From assembly GCA_034620365.1 (NCBI GenBank), contig JAQGEQ010000175.1, positions 1,116,001-1,180,000 on the forward strand: 64,000 nucleotides of DNA. Direction: 5' to 3'. The notes under the pieces are model-generated. The model was not told where the DNA came from. It saw only the letters and a program-made list of their open reading frames with translations, and did no database searches. The position numbers and the translations under genes were made by a program. Source of the stretch: Pegea sp. RAD2-039. Its lineage: Eukaryota > Chordata > Thaliacea > Salpida > Salpidae. Shown here in pieces: positions 27,589-43,118 of the stretch. The stretch's first letter is position 1, and the number at the start of each line of letters is the position of its first letter.

Positions 27589-29890
27589 ATGAAAATGTCA
27601 AAAGAATTCAGAAATGATCTTCAAGGTGCATCAAGCAGACGTCTCCCACATACTTCTTATAAGAATTCTTCTAACAACTGTTCCAATGTTTTAAACCCAA
27701 TACTTTATTCTAAAAAATTAAGTCGTCGATTGTCAGATCAACCAAACCCCCAATCTTCAAACACATTTCCAGAACAGATAAGACATTCTAATGAACCAAA
27801 ATGTCTTCAAATGAGCCCTAAAAACGTCCATGGCTGTTTAGAAGGTTTTGATCAATCATCAATCAATTTAAACCTCAAAACTGGAACCAAACGAAAGTTA
27901 GATTTACCTGATGAAGCCCAACAAAACCCTAGGACATATGTCATACCTAATCTAGACGTTAATGGCCATAATACAGGTCTGGTATCTAGTCATAGCTATG
28001 TAGCTTCAAGATCTTACTACCCAGACCAGTTTGATCTTACTCAATTAGGTTATGATGTACATTTACCTCCTGTACAAGCAACTCCACATCTTCTACTCAA
28101 TGATAAGCTGCAGTTTAATTCAATTAATCAACCCTATACCAAAAGCCAGTCCTCAATACCACATTTAGGACCAATTCGAGGTTTAGATGAGCAGTTAATC
28201 GCCAAAAATTCAGCTAATGCAAACTACCTACTAAACCAGATCAAACTAGATTTACCCAGTTACCCTCTTAACCCCAGTTGCCGTCCTTATCCGCCTTTTA
28301 ATAGCCAAAATCATTCTGACCCAGTTATTCCTAAACCTCCCTCTTACTTTGACCTTTGCTGGCCGATATCTAGATTTATATCTCCAGTCAGTAAACACGA
28401 ACGTCATTTTGATCATATATTATTACAACAAAATATGGAGGATCAACAAAGGATTGAGCACAGGACACATCATCGTAGAAGGCGTCTTCGTATTGCGGAA
28501 CCAACAAGACTTCCTAATCCTGATACTTCTGAAAAGGTTAAAAAGACCGGATGTCCTCCATGGATGTATGTGAGGATCCCGGAAATAGGAGATGTTGTAA
28601 GACTGGAGTTTAAGGACTTCCGGGACTTAGTAACCTCTATTGATAGAGCTTATTATTTTAAAACTTTCAAACAATATGAAGAAATTCCGTTTATTTTTGA
28701 GTAAGTTGATCACAAGCATCTTAAACTTTCTCATTTATATCTTACTTCCTTCTGTAGAAGATTGATGAGTCAAGCACAGAGTACTGAAGACCTCGCAGCT
28801 TTTAGCTTAGCCCGGAGTGTTTGTGAAGCTGAAGACCTTGTGCCCACTCACCCACTGTCCTTGGACAGTATCCTTGACATGACCATCCGTCACACAAAAG
28901 TAAGTCCTGGGACATGTCCGGTATACCTCATTTACGTTGTTGCTCACAGTCGGAGTGGTTTGACTTTGGATCAGAAATTCTCGATGAAAAGATGACTCGA
29001 TACATGCAGTACATCACTCGCATCCAGAAAGTAGTCCAGACCAAAAATGGCCAACTTACCGGCGAACGTCAGTCTTTGCTTACTTGCTTGTGACCACCTG
29101 TCCACTGACTGGTCTGTTTACAGAGCTGGCATGCTTGATGCAGTCCAACTACGCCCACATCTTCACTTTTGACTTTCTCACTCGAGATTACATCTTAGCT
29201 TTCACCGCTTTCACTTATCTTGCGGTCAACTTTCCGATGCAAGAGGACAAGCTGTGGAGGTAACTGTCCACTTTTCAACCAGGTGTCCTCTTCATATTCA
29301 TCTTTTGTAGCCAACTCACCGAGAATGAGGCAACTGTGGTCGACTTGATCGTCCGTTTAGCGACACAGATGATGAGTCTCAAACTCGATTTTGCATCTTA
29401 CGCGTTGCTTAAAGCGATCCGCGTCTTTCGAGATTGTGAGTTGATAGTTGGACTATCTTCAGGTCTAACTTCGTGTCCTGTCCGCAGACGACAGACCTGA
29501 CATGCCCGACAAACATGTCGTCAAGTCAGCTTATGTCAAGTTACAAAAATGTGTGTATCGAACCATGAAAGCGCGTCACCACAATGTAGCGGTCGCCAAT
29601 CGTGGTTACAACTACATGGAAAGCTTTCAGACCTACTTCAGAGGTTTGATGGGTCTTATGGATGATATCGACAAGCTTGCGAAGATGATCACTGAAATTT
29701 CACCAACACGGTGGCCTGCTATTTTGAAAGTTTGTCGATTAGTTTGTTGTTATCCACGTGATCATCACTTTTTGTTCCTCAGATATTCATCCGCATTTCA
29801 TACGTTTATAACATCAATCAACCAGACACAGTCCCTCGTAGTTTTCAAAAGCAGCTCACTATCAAAAGACCTTTTGATGATCGCGATTAG
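27589..29890 (+). CDS. Nuclear-receptor ligand-binding-domain protein without visible DNA-binding domain, 660 aa
   Basis: Exons 27589-28700, 28758-28899, 28950-29067, 29124-29259, 29311-29435, 29488-29729 and 29783-29890 join in phase (1983 nt). Residues 1-340 are low-complexity, rich in Asn, Ser, Pro and Gln, with an Arg cluster (HHRRRRLR). Residues from about 345 on resemble a nuclear-receptor LBD. FTFDFLTRDYILAF occupies the helix 3-5 signature position. LKLDFASYALLKAIRVF, then RPDMPDKHVV and a long helical segment, match helices 7-9. FQTYFRGLMGLMDDIDKLAK fits helix 10. I see no C4 zinc fingers in this protein or in the 2.7 kb upstream, and no clear AF-2 helix at the C-terminus. It could be a receptor of the NR0 kind that acts as a cofactor, or its DNA-binding exons may lie outside the searched region. 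The 3' exons are noticeably GC-richer than the surroundings. Confidence 0.7.
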
Positions 29891-30389
29891 ACGGAAACTT
29901 TTGCTTCTTATGCAGCTACTAGAATGCTGATTGGTGCTAAACCTCTAAAGATTGATTAGTATCTTGTTTAGTGGGTTTAGGTTGCTAATGGTAACCATTC
30001 GATAAACATACGTATGTGTGTCGCAACTAAAACGTTTTCAGCTGGAATGATATTCATCATCTACACCTCTAACTGCTAATCGGTTGCTTGCAATACGTCT
30101 TGCCCTGTCTCGTGCCATTTAGAGCCGTATACCAGGCAGCCACTTACTGGCTCAGCTCTGTAGTTGGGACCAGTACCATCGGTCACCGCATTCCATTTAG
30201 TTTCCGTCCCTATATTAGCTTTTGTTGGAAGTTGATCTCGTTTAACAATCAACTCTGTTTATAGTTTTGTAAATTTCACTTTTTCTACTTTTGTGACCTT
30301 TGATATCTTTAGTGCCATAACTGTTAACTGTCAACTATAAGCACTCTTTTCTTGGTTGTATATATCAACATTTGATGAATCATGTAAAT

Positions 30390-30395
30390 AATAAA
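30390..30395 (+). terminator. Probable polyadenylation signal of the receptor-like gene
   Basis: AATAAA lies about 500 nt after the stop codon, at the point where the GC-richer 3' UTR-like sequence returns to A/T-rich background. Confidence 0.4.
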
Positions 30396-30616
30396 CCAAG
30401 CTTATAATAAATCTCTCATTTGTCATCTGATCTTTGGAATGTGCGAGGAGCCAAGTAGGAACCTATTTTTTCAGCTAATCTTTATAAACTTTTCGAGTTT
30501 TTTTATAGAAGTTATTAAATATTTTTATTTAATTTCAAATAAAGTTGATTCCACATCAAAATAACTCCGTTTTGAAATTGGTGAAAAAATTTCTCGATCG
30601 ATGTACAGTAACTTGA

Positions 30617-30631
30617 CTGCTGCTGCTGCTG
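30617..30631 (+). repeat. CTG trinucleotide microsatellite
   Basis: Five uninterrupted CTG units. It is not inside any coding frame I can support. Confidence 0.7.
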
Positions 30632-30639
30632 TTGCAAAT

Positions 30640-33160
30640 TTGTTCGTAACATCAACGCACACTCATACCAAATCTCAAAAACAATCAAGACTTCTTTTTA
30701 TTTCAAACTTTACATCAGTTTGTTTGTTAATATCATATCAATAACAAAGAAGCAAATTTGAAAAAAAATTTGTCAGAATTGTCTGAAAAACACTTCAAAA
30801 TCTGTTTATTTCCTCGAACTCTTGGTCGGCTATCCGCCTGAAGAAGCACACCCCCATCCACTCCTTCTCTTTTCTTTCTCTTACAGCTAAACGCAAACTT
30901 CTGTCTCACACTCGCCGTACGCCTCTACCCGTTGTGTTGTTTTGAACATAACAAGTCAAAAACAAGAACCAGTGAAGCAGAACGTGGTTGTGATTGGTCG
31001 ATTTTCATCAAATCGTTTGTGTGTTGTTGATTTGAAAGTTGCTGTCAGTCAGTCAGATTGAAATCTATTTTTAGAAACAAATTTTTTGAGCAGATGTTGA
31101 TGTTACTGTTCAGCTGTTGGAGTCGAAATTGAAAACAAAATTATGATAAACAAATGATTGTCACAAACAACATCAACTGAAGTCTCTTGAATTGATGACG
31201 TCACTTTTTGATTTCAATCGTTTCTTATTTTTAGATGACACATTTGATATCGAGCGCTGACTCCGTTTGGTTTCCTTTTTTTCTTTTTTTAATCCATCTC
31301 ACGAAATTTCAACTAAACTTAATAAAACAGACTTTTTACTATTCAAATATTTTGCCAAAAAAACTAAATCTTCGTTTTAGTATCAAATTATTTCTTTTTC
31401 TCTCATGTCATCTCTCGGACTAATTAAAAAAAAAACTTGGCAACACTTTTAACAATTTGTAACAAGATGTCAACTAACTGTGCTTTCGTCATACAACAGA
31501 ATGGACCGCGGTTCAAAGGTCAGCAGGTCGGCTGAAGCTGTGTAGGTAAAGATGATGTCAAATAGTTGTAAGAATAATATAAAACTGAAGAAGATGATAA
31601 TATACCCAATGTACGTCACACGATTAATCACAAAACTGCTTGGAGTTAGTCGAAGACGCTTTGAGTCAGTAAAAAAACATTTCAAAGTAAAACGGACTTA
31701 AGTGTACACCCTGTTTGTTTTCTTCTTATATTTAAGTATCTTTTAATTTTAAACTTTTTGATGATAATATTTTCACACATTCATTTATCACTATATACAA
31801 AAAAGCATTTTACAACAGATCAATTGTTGAAAGAATTTTGCCAGCTAATTTCATTTCTAATATAATCAATCTTTTTCTTGCTTCGTTTATTTTCATCTTT
31901 TTTGAGGGCACCCTTTTTTGTGATTACTTAATGTTGATTGAGTATTAGAATATGTGTTTAAATTGGTTTTCTTCTCAAATTGTCTTCATTCGTAGTGAAT
32001 AACTTCAACAAATTGGTTACTATGCTAGAGATCTTTCTATCGAATGAGACTTATTCAAAATGGATCCCATATTTCCTGGAAGCTATAAATTGTTGAAAAT
32101 GTTTGAAGTTATCATTTGAAATATTTTGTTTTTCATCTTATCCTTGTTTGCTTGTGAGTAATTACACAGAAATTTAATTATTTGCAAAGTAAATAAAACT
32201 GCTCAAATACATTCGGATTTTCTTTTCATTTTCACACAACAGTTAATCGATTACAAGGATAAGCTGTTCACTCAGCTTTTGTATTTTCAATCTTTCTTAC
32301 TTCTTTGAAATTTTTTTCTAGTCACTCACCAACTTGTAACCCACAAATTTCATCTCATAGCACATTTGATGTAAACGATTTAAAGCTCCGATCTTGTTGT
32401 TAATGACTCAACTCATTTAAGTAAGCAAAATCCTTTTGCTGATGTCACCTTCATGACGCAGTACGATCATGATGTCACTGTAAATAAAATTTCAAGAATG
32501 TAAATTGAACAATTTACAAAGATTGAGTAATTTGCCATCAGAAAAACTAAGCTGGGACTGCTTTCTCTGCCCTGTGAGTTAACCAACTCGAACGTAACAT
32601 AGGTTTGATCAATCTTTAATTGAATATGGTTATTAATAATAAAATCTTGTCGGAAGTATTTGTGTTGGCAAATAAATAGTGCTGATGACGTCATTGTTCA
32701 CAATTCAATTGATTGTACAAGAACAGCGCCTCTGGTGGTGAAAGTTGAAAAGGCGCGCAATTATCTGAAGCTTTTTTCGGCATCTTTTTTAGAATTTTTC
32801 TGAAGAAAGATGTTTTAGCGGCAAAAAGTATGAAACTTACAAATTATCAAATTATTTTCATCAATTATCAATTTTATCTATTTAATTATCGAGTCTGATT
32901 TGTCAGAACTTTTTTTAAACAATTTTCAAAGATTTGGTGATGAAATCGAAAGTTGTGAAATAAAAGACAACTTCACGCAGCTGACAGCTCCCAAAAATTG
33001 ACTGCGTCTAGACGACTGTATCTTATTGGTTGTCTTTCATCTAGTTACCGTCCAACTAGCCAATTAGCAAACAGTTTTATTTTCTCATTATTCAAATGAT
33101 TCTTTATTGCCCCTTTTTTAGGACTCGTAATATCTAAGATTTTTATTTTCCCTTCTTTGC
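30640..33160. other. Region without a firm gene; weak coding signals on the minus strand
   Basis: An open stretch at 31470-31685 (-) contains a hydrophobic segment (GYIIIFFSFILFLQLFDIIF) between KRLRLTPSSFVINRV and ADLLTFEPRSILLYDES, and could be one or two exons of an unrecognised membrane protein. A further open stretch at 32467-32694 (-) begins beside a TGACGTCA. I could not link them into a gene or match them to a family. Confidence 0.2.
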
Positions 33161-33169
33161 ACTCAGTTC

Positions 33170-33370
33170 TGCTCGAATCACATTTAATTGCGTGTCGCCT
33201 GCGCCGCCTATAACGTGACTCTAATCGGCTACCGATGACGTCATGGCCTGGTGACTCAGTTTCTCCCCAGGCTAAAAATAGTTCCTGCGACTGGCGGCGC
33301 GCGTTCAAGTAAAGCGCACAGGTCACGTGACCGACGGCGGATGACTAGAATTGTGATTTCGTTGAGTCAG
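33170..33370. promoter_or_regulatory. GC-rich promoter-like island with CRE, AP-1 and palindromic E-box sites
   Basis: In a locally GC-rich block lie TGACGTCA (33236-33243), TGACTCA just downstream, and the 12-bp palindrome GGTCACGTGACC (33321-33332), whose core GTCACGTGAC is the CLEAR/TFEB-type E-box. This density of sites is typical of an animal promoter. No gene start could be assigned on either side; the open frame overlapping it (33045-33326, -) is too unlike any family to call. Confidence 0.45.
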
Positions 33371-33559
33371 CGGCATCTTTGGAGTATGCTTTGATTGATC
33401 GTAAATTCAAATTTCGATTCTCTTCTTCTGATTGGTTGTTTCAATCGTCGTCTCATGAAATCAAATTTTTGATGATTACGTCATCGAGAAACTTGTCCGC
33501 TTCCTTTTAAGGCAAAACTGTCGTTTCTCGGGTAGCTGTTGCTAAATCAAGTCCCAGAT

Positions 33560-35957
33560 ACCCCAGATGGTGATCTCAGATGAAATTAGTGACAAGTAAT
33601 TAATTGTAAAAATCAGCAAACAACTTTAAAGTCTTCATTCGATGATTCTCAGATAAAAACCTAAAAACAAGATTATTTTACTTAAAAGATGAGTTTTTAA
33701 AACAAAAAATAAAAAAAATTCAGATGAACCATATGTTGTTGTGAAAGAAAACATTATCTCTTCGCAGCTAGGGAGTTGGTTCTACGGATTATGCAAATGA
33801 GGTTGCATTTACTCATCGCATCTTAATCTTTAAAAAACAGCGAAATACTTGAAAAGTGAAAAGAAATCTTTTCAAAAAATTCCACTTTCTTATAGGATTT
33901 TTTCACAACTTCTAGATATTAATAGATACAAAGATATAAGTTTTTGTACTTATTTGACCAAAGTAAATAATGTATGCTAACGCAAGTGATGCGTAACAAA
34001 CTGGTATCTTTTGGACTTGCATCTCGTTGCAGTAAGCTGATATGTCTGCAATGCTGGTCGAGTAGCTTAAAGACATTTTCTCAATCAGTGATACTCTATT
34101 TTTTAAAGAAAAACAACTCGAAAAGCTTTTGCTTAAAAATTAATTAAGATTTGAAATTTAAAAATTATTAATAAAATTGTTCATTTTCCTAAAATAATAA
34201 TTTTTATTCTTTTTTGTATCAAAACTTTGAAACTTTAAGTTCATTTTTGAAAGTAAATATCTAGGAACTTAATGAATTAATAAATATATTTAGTAAATAA
34301 CGATCTGTCTTATTATCTATGATTACTCATCGCTTATTTATTTATCTATTTAACGCAAGAAGCAGATAGTAGATCATAAAGCTCTTTTAAAGATATCAGA
34401 TGATCAAAGACTAGGATTGAAGAATAATTTTGATCATTTGTGATTCATATTCACTGCATAATATTCAATTCTGGATATAGATATTTGATCAATAAATTTT
34501 CGTGGTTATGTTATGAATAATAAAATTCATTCGAGGGTCTTTTGAAATCAGTTTTTTTAATCATTAAAGATATTGTATTTGTAAAATTTTATAAACTTTT
34601 TTTTAATCTTATAAAAAAGCTATTGAGAGAGAAGATTTTTTATTTTCCAATAATATGGATTTTATTATTAGAAAATTGAAAAGATTTTTATGAAAACTCT
34701 ATAAAGATTTTCTTTTAAAATCGAGATGTATTTTTAAGATTAATTTTAATAATCTTTTTACTAATACAGCTGTTAGAAATTAATAATCTTCAAATTTTGA
34801 TAAAATTTTTTAATTTATTCAACTTTATTTAATTGATAAATTTGTTGGAAATTCAAATTAAATCTTTAATCTTTTAAACTATAAATAAGATATCCCCTGG
34901 TGAACCTAACAGAATATTAATTTAACATTTTAAATAAAAAATTATTTCAAATACTGAATTTTTAAAGTTATTGTTTTACATTTTATAAAAATCAATATAA
35001 AAAATTGATAACTGCGCAATAAATAATAGATATAAGCTTCATTTTGAAATGTTTTAAATTAGCGAAATCGAAAGTTATTTTTTACTAATTATTTTCAATC
35101 AAATTAACAGCTTAAAGATTTTTTACCAAATATATAAATTACAGTATCTTATTAAAAACAGTAGAAATTATTATTTCAAATAAAAATTATCGAACAAAAA
35201 GTTGGTTTTATTAGTTTATTGATTAAAGTTATATAAGAGTTTAAACTCAAAATTTACAAATATTAGAGATTTAAAAATCTAAAATTATAAAAAACTTATT
35301 CATCTCGTAGCTATCTTTTTAAAAATTTCTTTTTTATTTTGATCCGTGTATCAATTAGGAAAACAAATAACATTTAAAATTATTTTATAATTTCCAAAAT
35401 TATTTTTGATCAATTTTGATATTTATTGAGAATCAATTAAAGAAATTAATTTAAATAAATTGTTTGTTTTCTAAAATCAATCATTATGAATTCAAATTAT
35501 CATAAATAGTGAAAGTACTTGTTCTTAAATACTTTTTATAAAACTGATTCTTAACTTTTACAAAAGTTTAGATATAAGACTTTTAATTTGAGAGATTTAT
35601 TTCACTTCTTAATTCTAAAAGTTAATTTTTGATGACTAATCATATAGATCTCTGACTTTTAGTTTATTGTATCAAAGTTGTTAATTGTTGTAAGTATATG
35701 AAAGATGATAGTATATGATTCTAATGTACCAACTAAAAAAATGAATGTAAAAAAAGAACAATTCAATACGATCTTCTAAATACTTTGCATAAATCAGTTA
35801 TCAAAAATAACTTTTGCAGGAGTTTTCTACATTATAACAACAACTTGTAGAAAATTATAATTTTTTGGTTTTAAAAGTAAAATTAGAAATAAATAAAACT
35901 GCTCATAGGTTTATGGCAATTTTAAAAACTATCCAAAATTAATTAAAATCTCAAAAA
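33560..35957. other. A/T-rich spacer, nothing recognised
   Basis: There is no coding, RNA or transposon signal. An octamer ATGCAAAT occurs near 33790. Confidence 0.5.
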
Positions 35958-35963
35958 TTTATT
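35958..35963 (-). terminator. Probable polyadenylation signal of DEF8
   Basis: AATAAA on the minus strand lies 23 nt beyond the stop codon, implying a very short 3' UTR. Confidence 0.5.
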
Positions 35964-35985
35964 GATAGAAAAGAGATTTATCCTC

Positions 35986-39555
<3,570 letters not shown>

Positions 39556-39599
39556 CTTTTTAGCACTTGAATATATAGTCTGAAAATTCAATAAATACA

Positions 39600-41510
39600 A
39601 AATAAAAACTCAAAAAATCATAAATCAATTGAATAAAAAGGCTCTAACAAAGCACTTTGTACTTCTAAACTACTTTAACCTATATTTATATAGATAAAAT
39701 TGTTTTAATTATCTAGAAATACAAACAATTTAATAAAAGAACTATGATTAGTAAAACGTTTTTGAACTAAATATTTCATGTAATTTAAAATTAAATAATC
39801 AAATTTATTATAAAATGTTATAATATTATCTACATTATCATATTCCAATAGTTCTTAAACTTTTTCTTCAAAATGAATCTTCATTATTTAAGTAATAAGA
39901 AGTATAACTTTATATAACTATAGCATAAGAACTTATAAATTAGAAAGTTTTCCATTTATTAATTTAGCATTTAAAAATAGGAAAGGTAAGTGACTTTTTA
40001 GACAACAAAAATTCTCAGAACAAGGTAAGTTCCATCTACTAGTTAAACATTTTTATGTATAAAAAGGTTTTTCATAACTAGAGTACTTTATATTAACAAA
40101 ACCTACATTATGCTCTGAATCATTTTAAGGTTACAAACACTTTCCATAAATTATGAATTAAAAAAATAACTTTTAAAGAATCTAAAACAATCTCTGCGGT
40201 TTATTTTAGGTTTTATCTTCTTATTAAAAATAAGATCCTAGTTTCATCAGTTGAACTACTAAAACACTTAAATTCTATTTGAAGTACATTTATCTTCTGA
40301 CTAACTTCAATTTCTCAAATAATAAATCTATAAACAATTAATTATTATAATATAATTAAAATATACAACAGTTACCTATACAATTTATTTTATTGACAAA
40401 TAAGGTAATATTCTTGATTTAAATTAACTTTCATAATAGATATGAACACACATTTATTTGTTATTTGATAAGATATATGACTTAGATAAACTATTTTTCT
40501 ATAACATAATCATTTTAATGATTATTAACTAAATATTATTATATTATCATATCATTCCTTTAATTACATTAATATATTATATAAGTATATTTTAACATTT
40601 GAATAAAATTATATGTTGCTACCTAAAAAACAACAATTTGTTGAGATAAATTTTGGATATTTTGATAAAAAGTTGAGAAATGTACAGATAACTTTATTCA
40701 TCAAGTTTAAGTAATTTAATTTAGCTTTATCAGCATGCACAGTTTTATTTATACTGATTAACATTTTTAGCCAAAGTATAAAACAATTATTGAGATACAT
40801 ATTAGATAAGAATTACACTTTCTAGTTTTTATTTAAAATTTAAGTTCTATCAATTAATGTAAAAAACTAAGTAGAATTAAAACTTGTTATTTACTTGCTT
40901 CAAAAATTTATCCTTTATTTATTTTCGTTGTTTTATCATCTGTTTTCAAAAAAAGTCCCTGTGTTGAAACTTACAATCATCTATAAAAAAATTTGAGTGA
41001 AGAATACATTAAAAAAACTATTTTCTTTAATTAAAATTGATTTCGATAAGGAAGGTTCTACTTGTTAGATATAACTTGTGTTATAGGAAGATAACAAACA
41101 TTTTAAACATTTCTTTTGATATAAATCGTCTTAAGTATTTTTGAAGTTTAATGGATACTGCTTATTAATCGGCAGTATAGCATAATTAAAACAAATATTT
41201 TAGATGACTAGCTCAGAAAAAAATCATAACTTGAAAATCATCGCGACTGCTTAAATTGTAGAAAATTCGATCTCTTATTTGAGCTAGTAATTATTATAAC
41301 CAAACTACGTAGCTAACAATAAAAAACAAAACAACAAGAAAAACAATAATATGATAAATGCAATACTAAGAAGTGCCTGAAAATTAATCAGAACAAAAAC
41401 AAGTCTTACATACAGGTGCAAGTAAAAAGTTTTATATAAATAGGTACTACTTACCTCAAATAAGTTGTGGAATATAAAAAGTGATACTACTTTACAATTA
41501 TGTATCTGAA
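39600..41510. other. A/T-rich stretch upstream of DEF8, nothing recognised
   Basis: It presumably contains the 5' UTR exon and promoter of DEF8, because the first coding exon starts behind a TTTTCAG acceptor. No coding or repeat signal is supported. Confidence 0.4.
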
Positions 41511-41514
41511 ATTT

Positions 41515-42092
41515 TTGTATAATAAGTCAATCTTTTTTACCTTATTTTAAAGACCTTTAATTTTAAGAATCCATACCTTTTATCTACCTCTTCGAATTGT
41601 ACCTACTTTAATATAATATCAGTGCATGGATACCATATCAAACTTGTGATATCAGAAAAATTGAATCTATTCAGGCAATATTTACGAGATTGGTATAGAG
41701 AAAACTTAATATTAAATATGATAATTATTTCAGTTTCTTAAATTTAGGTACTTTGAAAATTCGACGGATTAAATATGACTTAATTCTTATTTTAAATTTC
41801 TCCACAATTTAGTTGACGTTTAATTTGATACTTTTTCGCTATTAGTCTTTCCCTCAAGTTATATGAACTCAGACGACACACATTACATCCTAATAAGCCC
41901 TTATCACCTGGTACATTAATCAGAGCAAATTTTTTCTCATAATCATTCGTTTTGTTCAAGCAGAAGTTGAACCGTTTTGATATTGCCACAATTGTGATAT
42001 TTAAATTGTGATTTTTTTTTCTCTTTAACATTTTATGTAATTATTCACTGTTGTACTGTATGAATACTCCTGAACAGCAATGTGTTACCATA
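41515..42092 (+). mobile_element. Second, more decayed copy of the LINE 3' region
   Basis: The nucleotide sequence aligns readily with 17340-17975 of the first copy, for example AAAGACCTTTAATTTTAAG, ATTAAATATGATAATTAT and CAGACGACACACATTACATC. Many indels and stops break the frame. It lacks the final hairpin and AAATAAATAA tail, ending near the shared ATGTGTTAC. It shows that the family was amplified in this genome. Confidence 0.75.
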
Positions 42093-42099
42093 GACTTTT

Positions 42100-43115
42100 T
42101 TTAAACTAAGTTAAAACTATGATTTGAGTTGACAAGTAATCCTGCCATTTACTCTATTTATTTGGCATTTTTATGTTATTTACTATTCATGCTCCTTATA
42201 TCTTCGTTATGTTCTGATTTTTCATATCTTTCCTGTGGTATTTGAGACTTCCTTTTCTTATATTCCTCTAATTCCTCTAAATTACTACTGAATAGATGTT
42301 GCCTATCGATATAAATTTCTAAAATATCACTTTACTAATTTTATCAATAATCTGCACTGATTTCAATTTTTAGTTTACATTATATAAAGTATGAACTTAC
42401 TTAAGATATTTTTACGTTTATATAAAGTTTCAGTTTATTTTATTGTTTTATTTTGAAAATAATTACAACTATGATATCTAAATATCGTTTGTTAAAATAC
42501 AAAGCTTATAACTAGCCTGTTTTATAACTTGTAACAAAAATTATTAACTTACAATAGTAATCTTTTTATCTTCATACTTATCTATCGAACATACCTTAAA
42601 TGTTTATATTATATAAACAAGTAACTTCATTATAAACGCAACTACAAACAGTAAATTTTTAAAAGTAACAAGTTTCATTTTTGCAGAATATATTGCTATG
42701 TAAGAAAACCATGAACATAAAAGTTATAGTTCATATTTCATATACAACTAGCATATATTCAATTTATTTATTTGGAGTTTTACATTAAGTATTAAAATTA
42801 GTTTCAAATCGTTTAAATTTTTCACAAAATTGTTTTATTATTGATAGTAGTAATGATTAATCATTGTGTGTCTGTATACAAAGCTCAATGTAATAGAATG
42901 ATTTACTAACAATTTATAAAACCAACAAATATAATCAATAAGTTTAATTTAAAACTTTTCGGTTTTTAAACAGAATCACAAATGATTTTTTTCAATTAAC
43001 AAGTTTAACATATCAATATAACCTAAAATTTTAATGATGAAAACAGAAGAGATTCAAAAGGCTTAATAAACATTAAAAGTTGATTACTTAGTGGAAAAAT
43101 TTTAAATAATGGCAG
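42100..43115. other. A/T-rich stretch, nothing recognised
   Basis: It lies between the LINE relic and the receptor gene. No coding or structural signal is supported. Confidence 0.4.
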
Positions 43116-43118
43116 TTC

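Noticed and set aside
28349-28573. 74-codon plus-strand open frame
   Set aside because: It is an alternate frame inside the first coding exon of the receptor-like gene.
33045-33326. 93-codon minus-strand open frame with an Arg run
   Set aside because: It overlaps the GC island with transcription-factor sites; the Arg run reflects local GC composition and nothing resembles a known protein.
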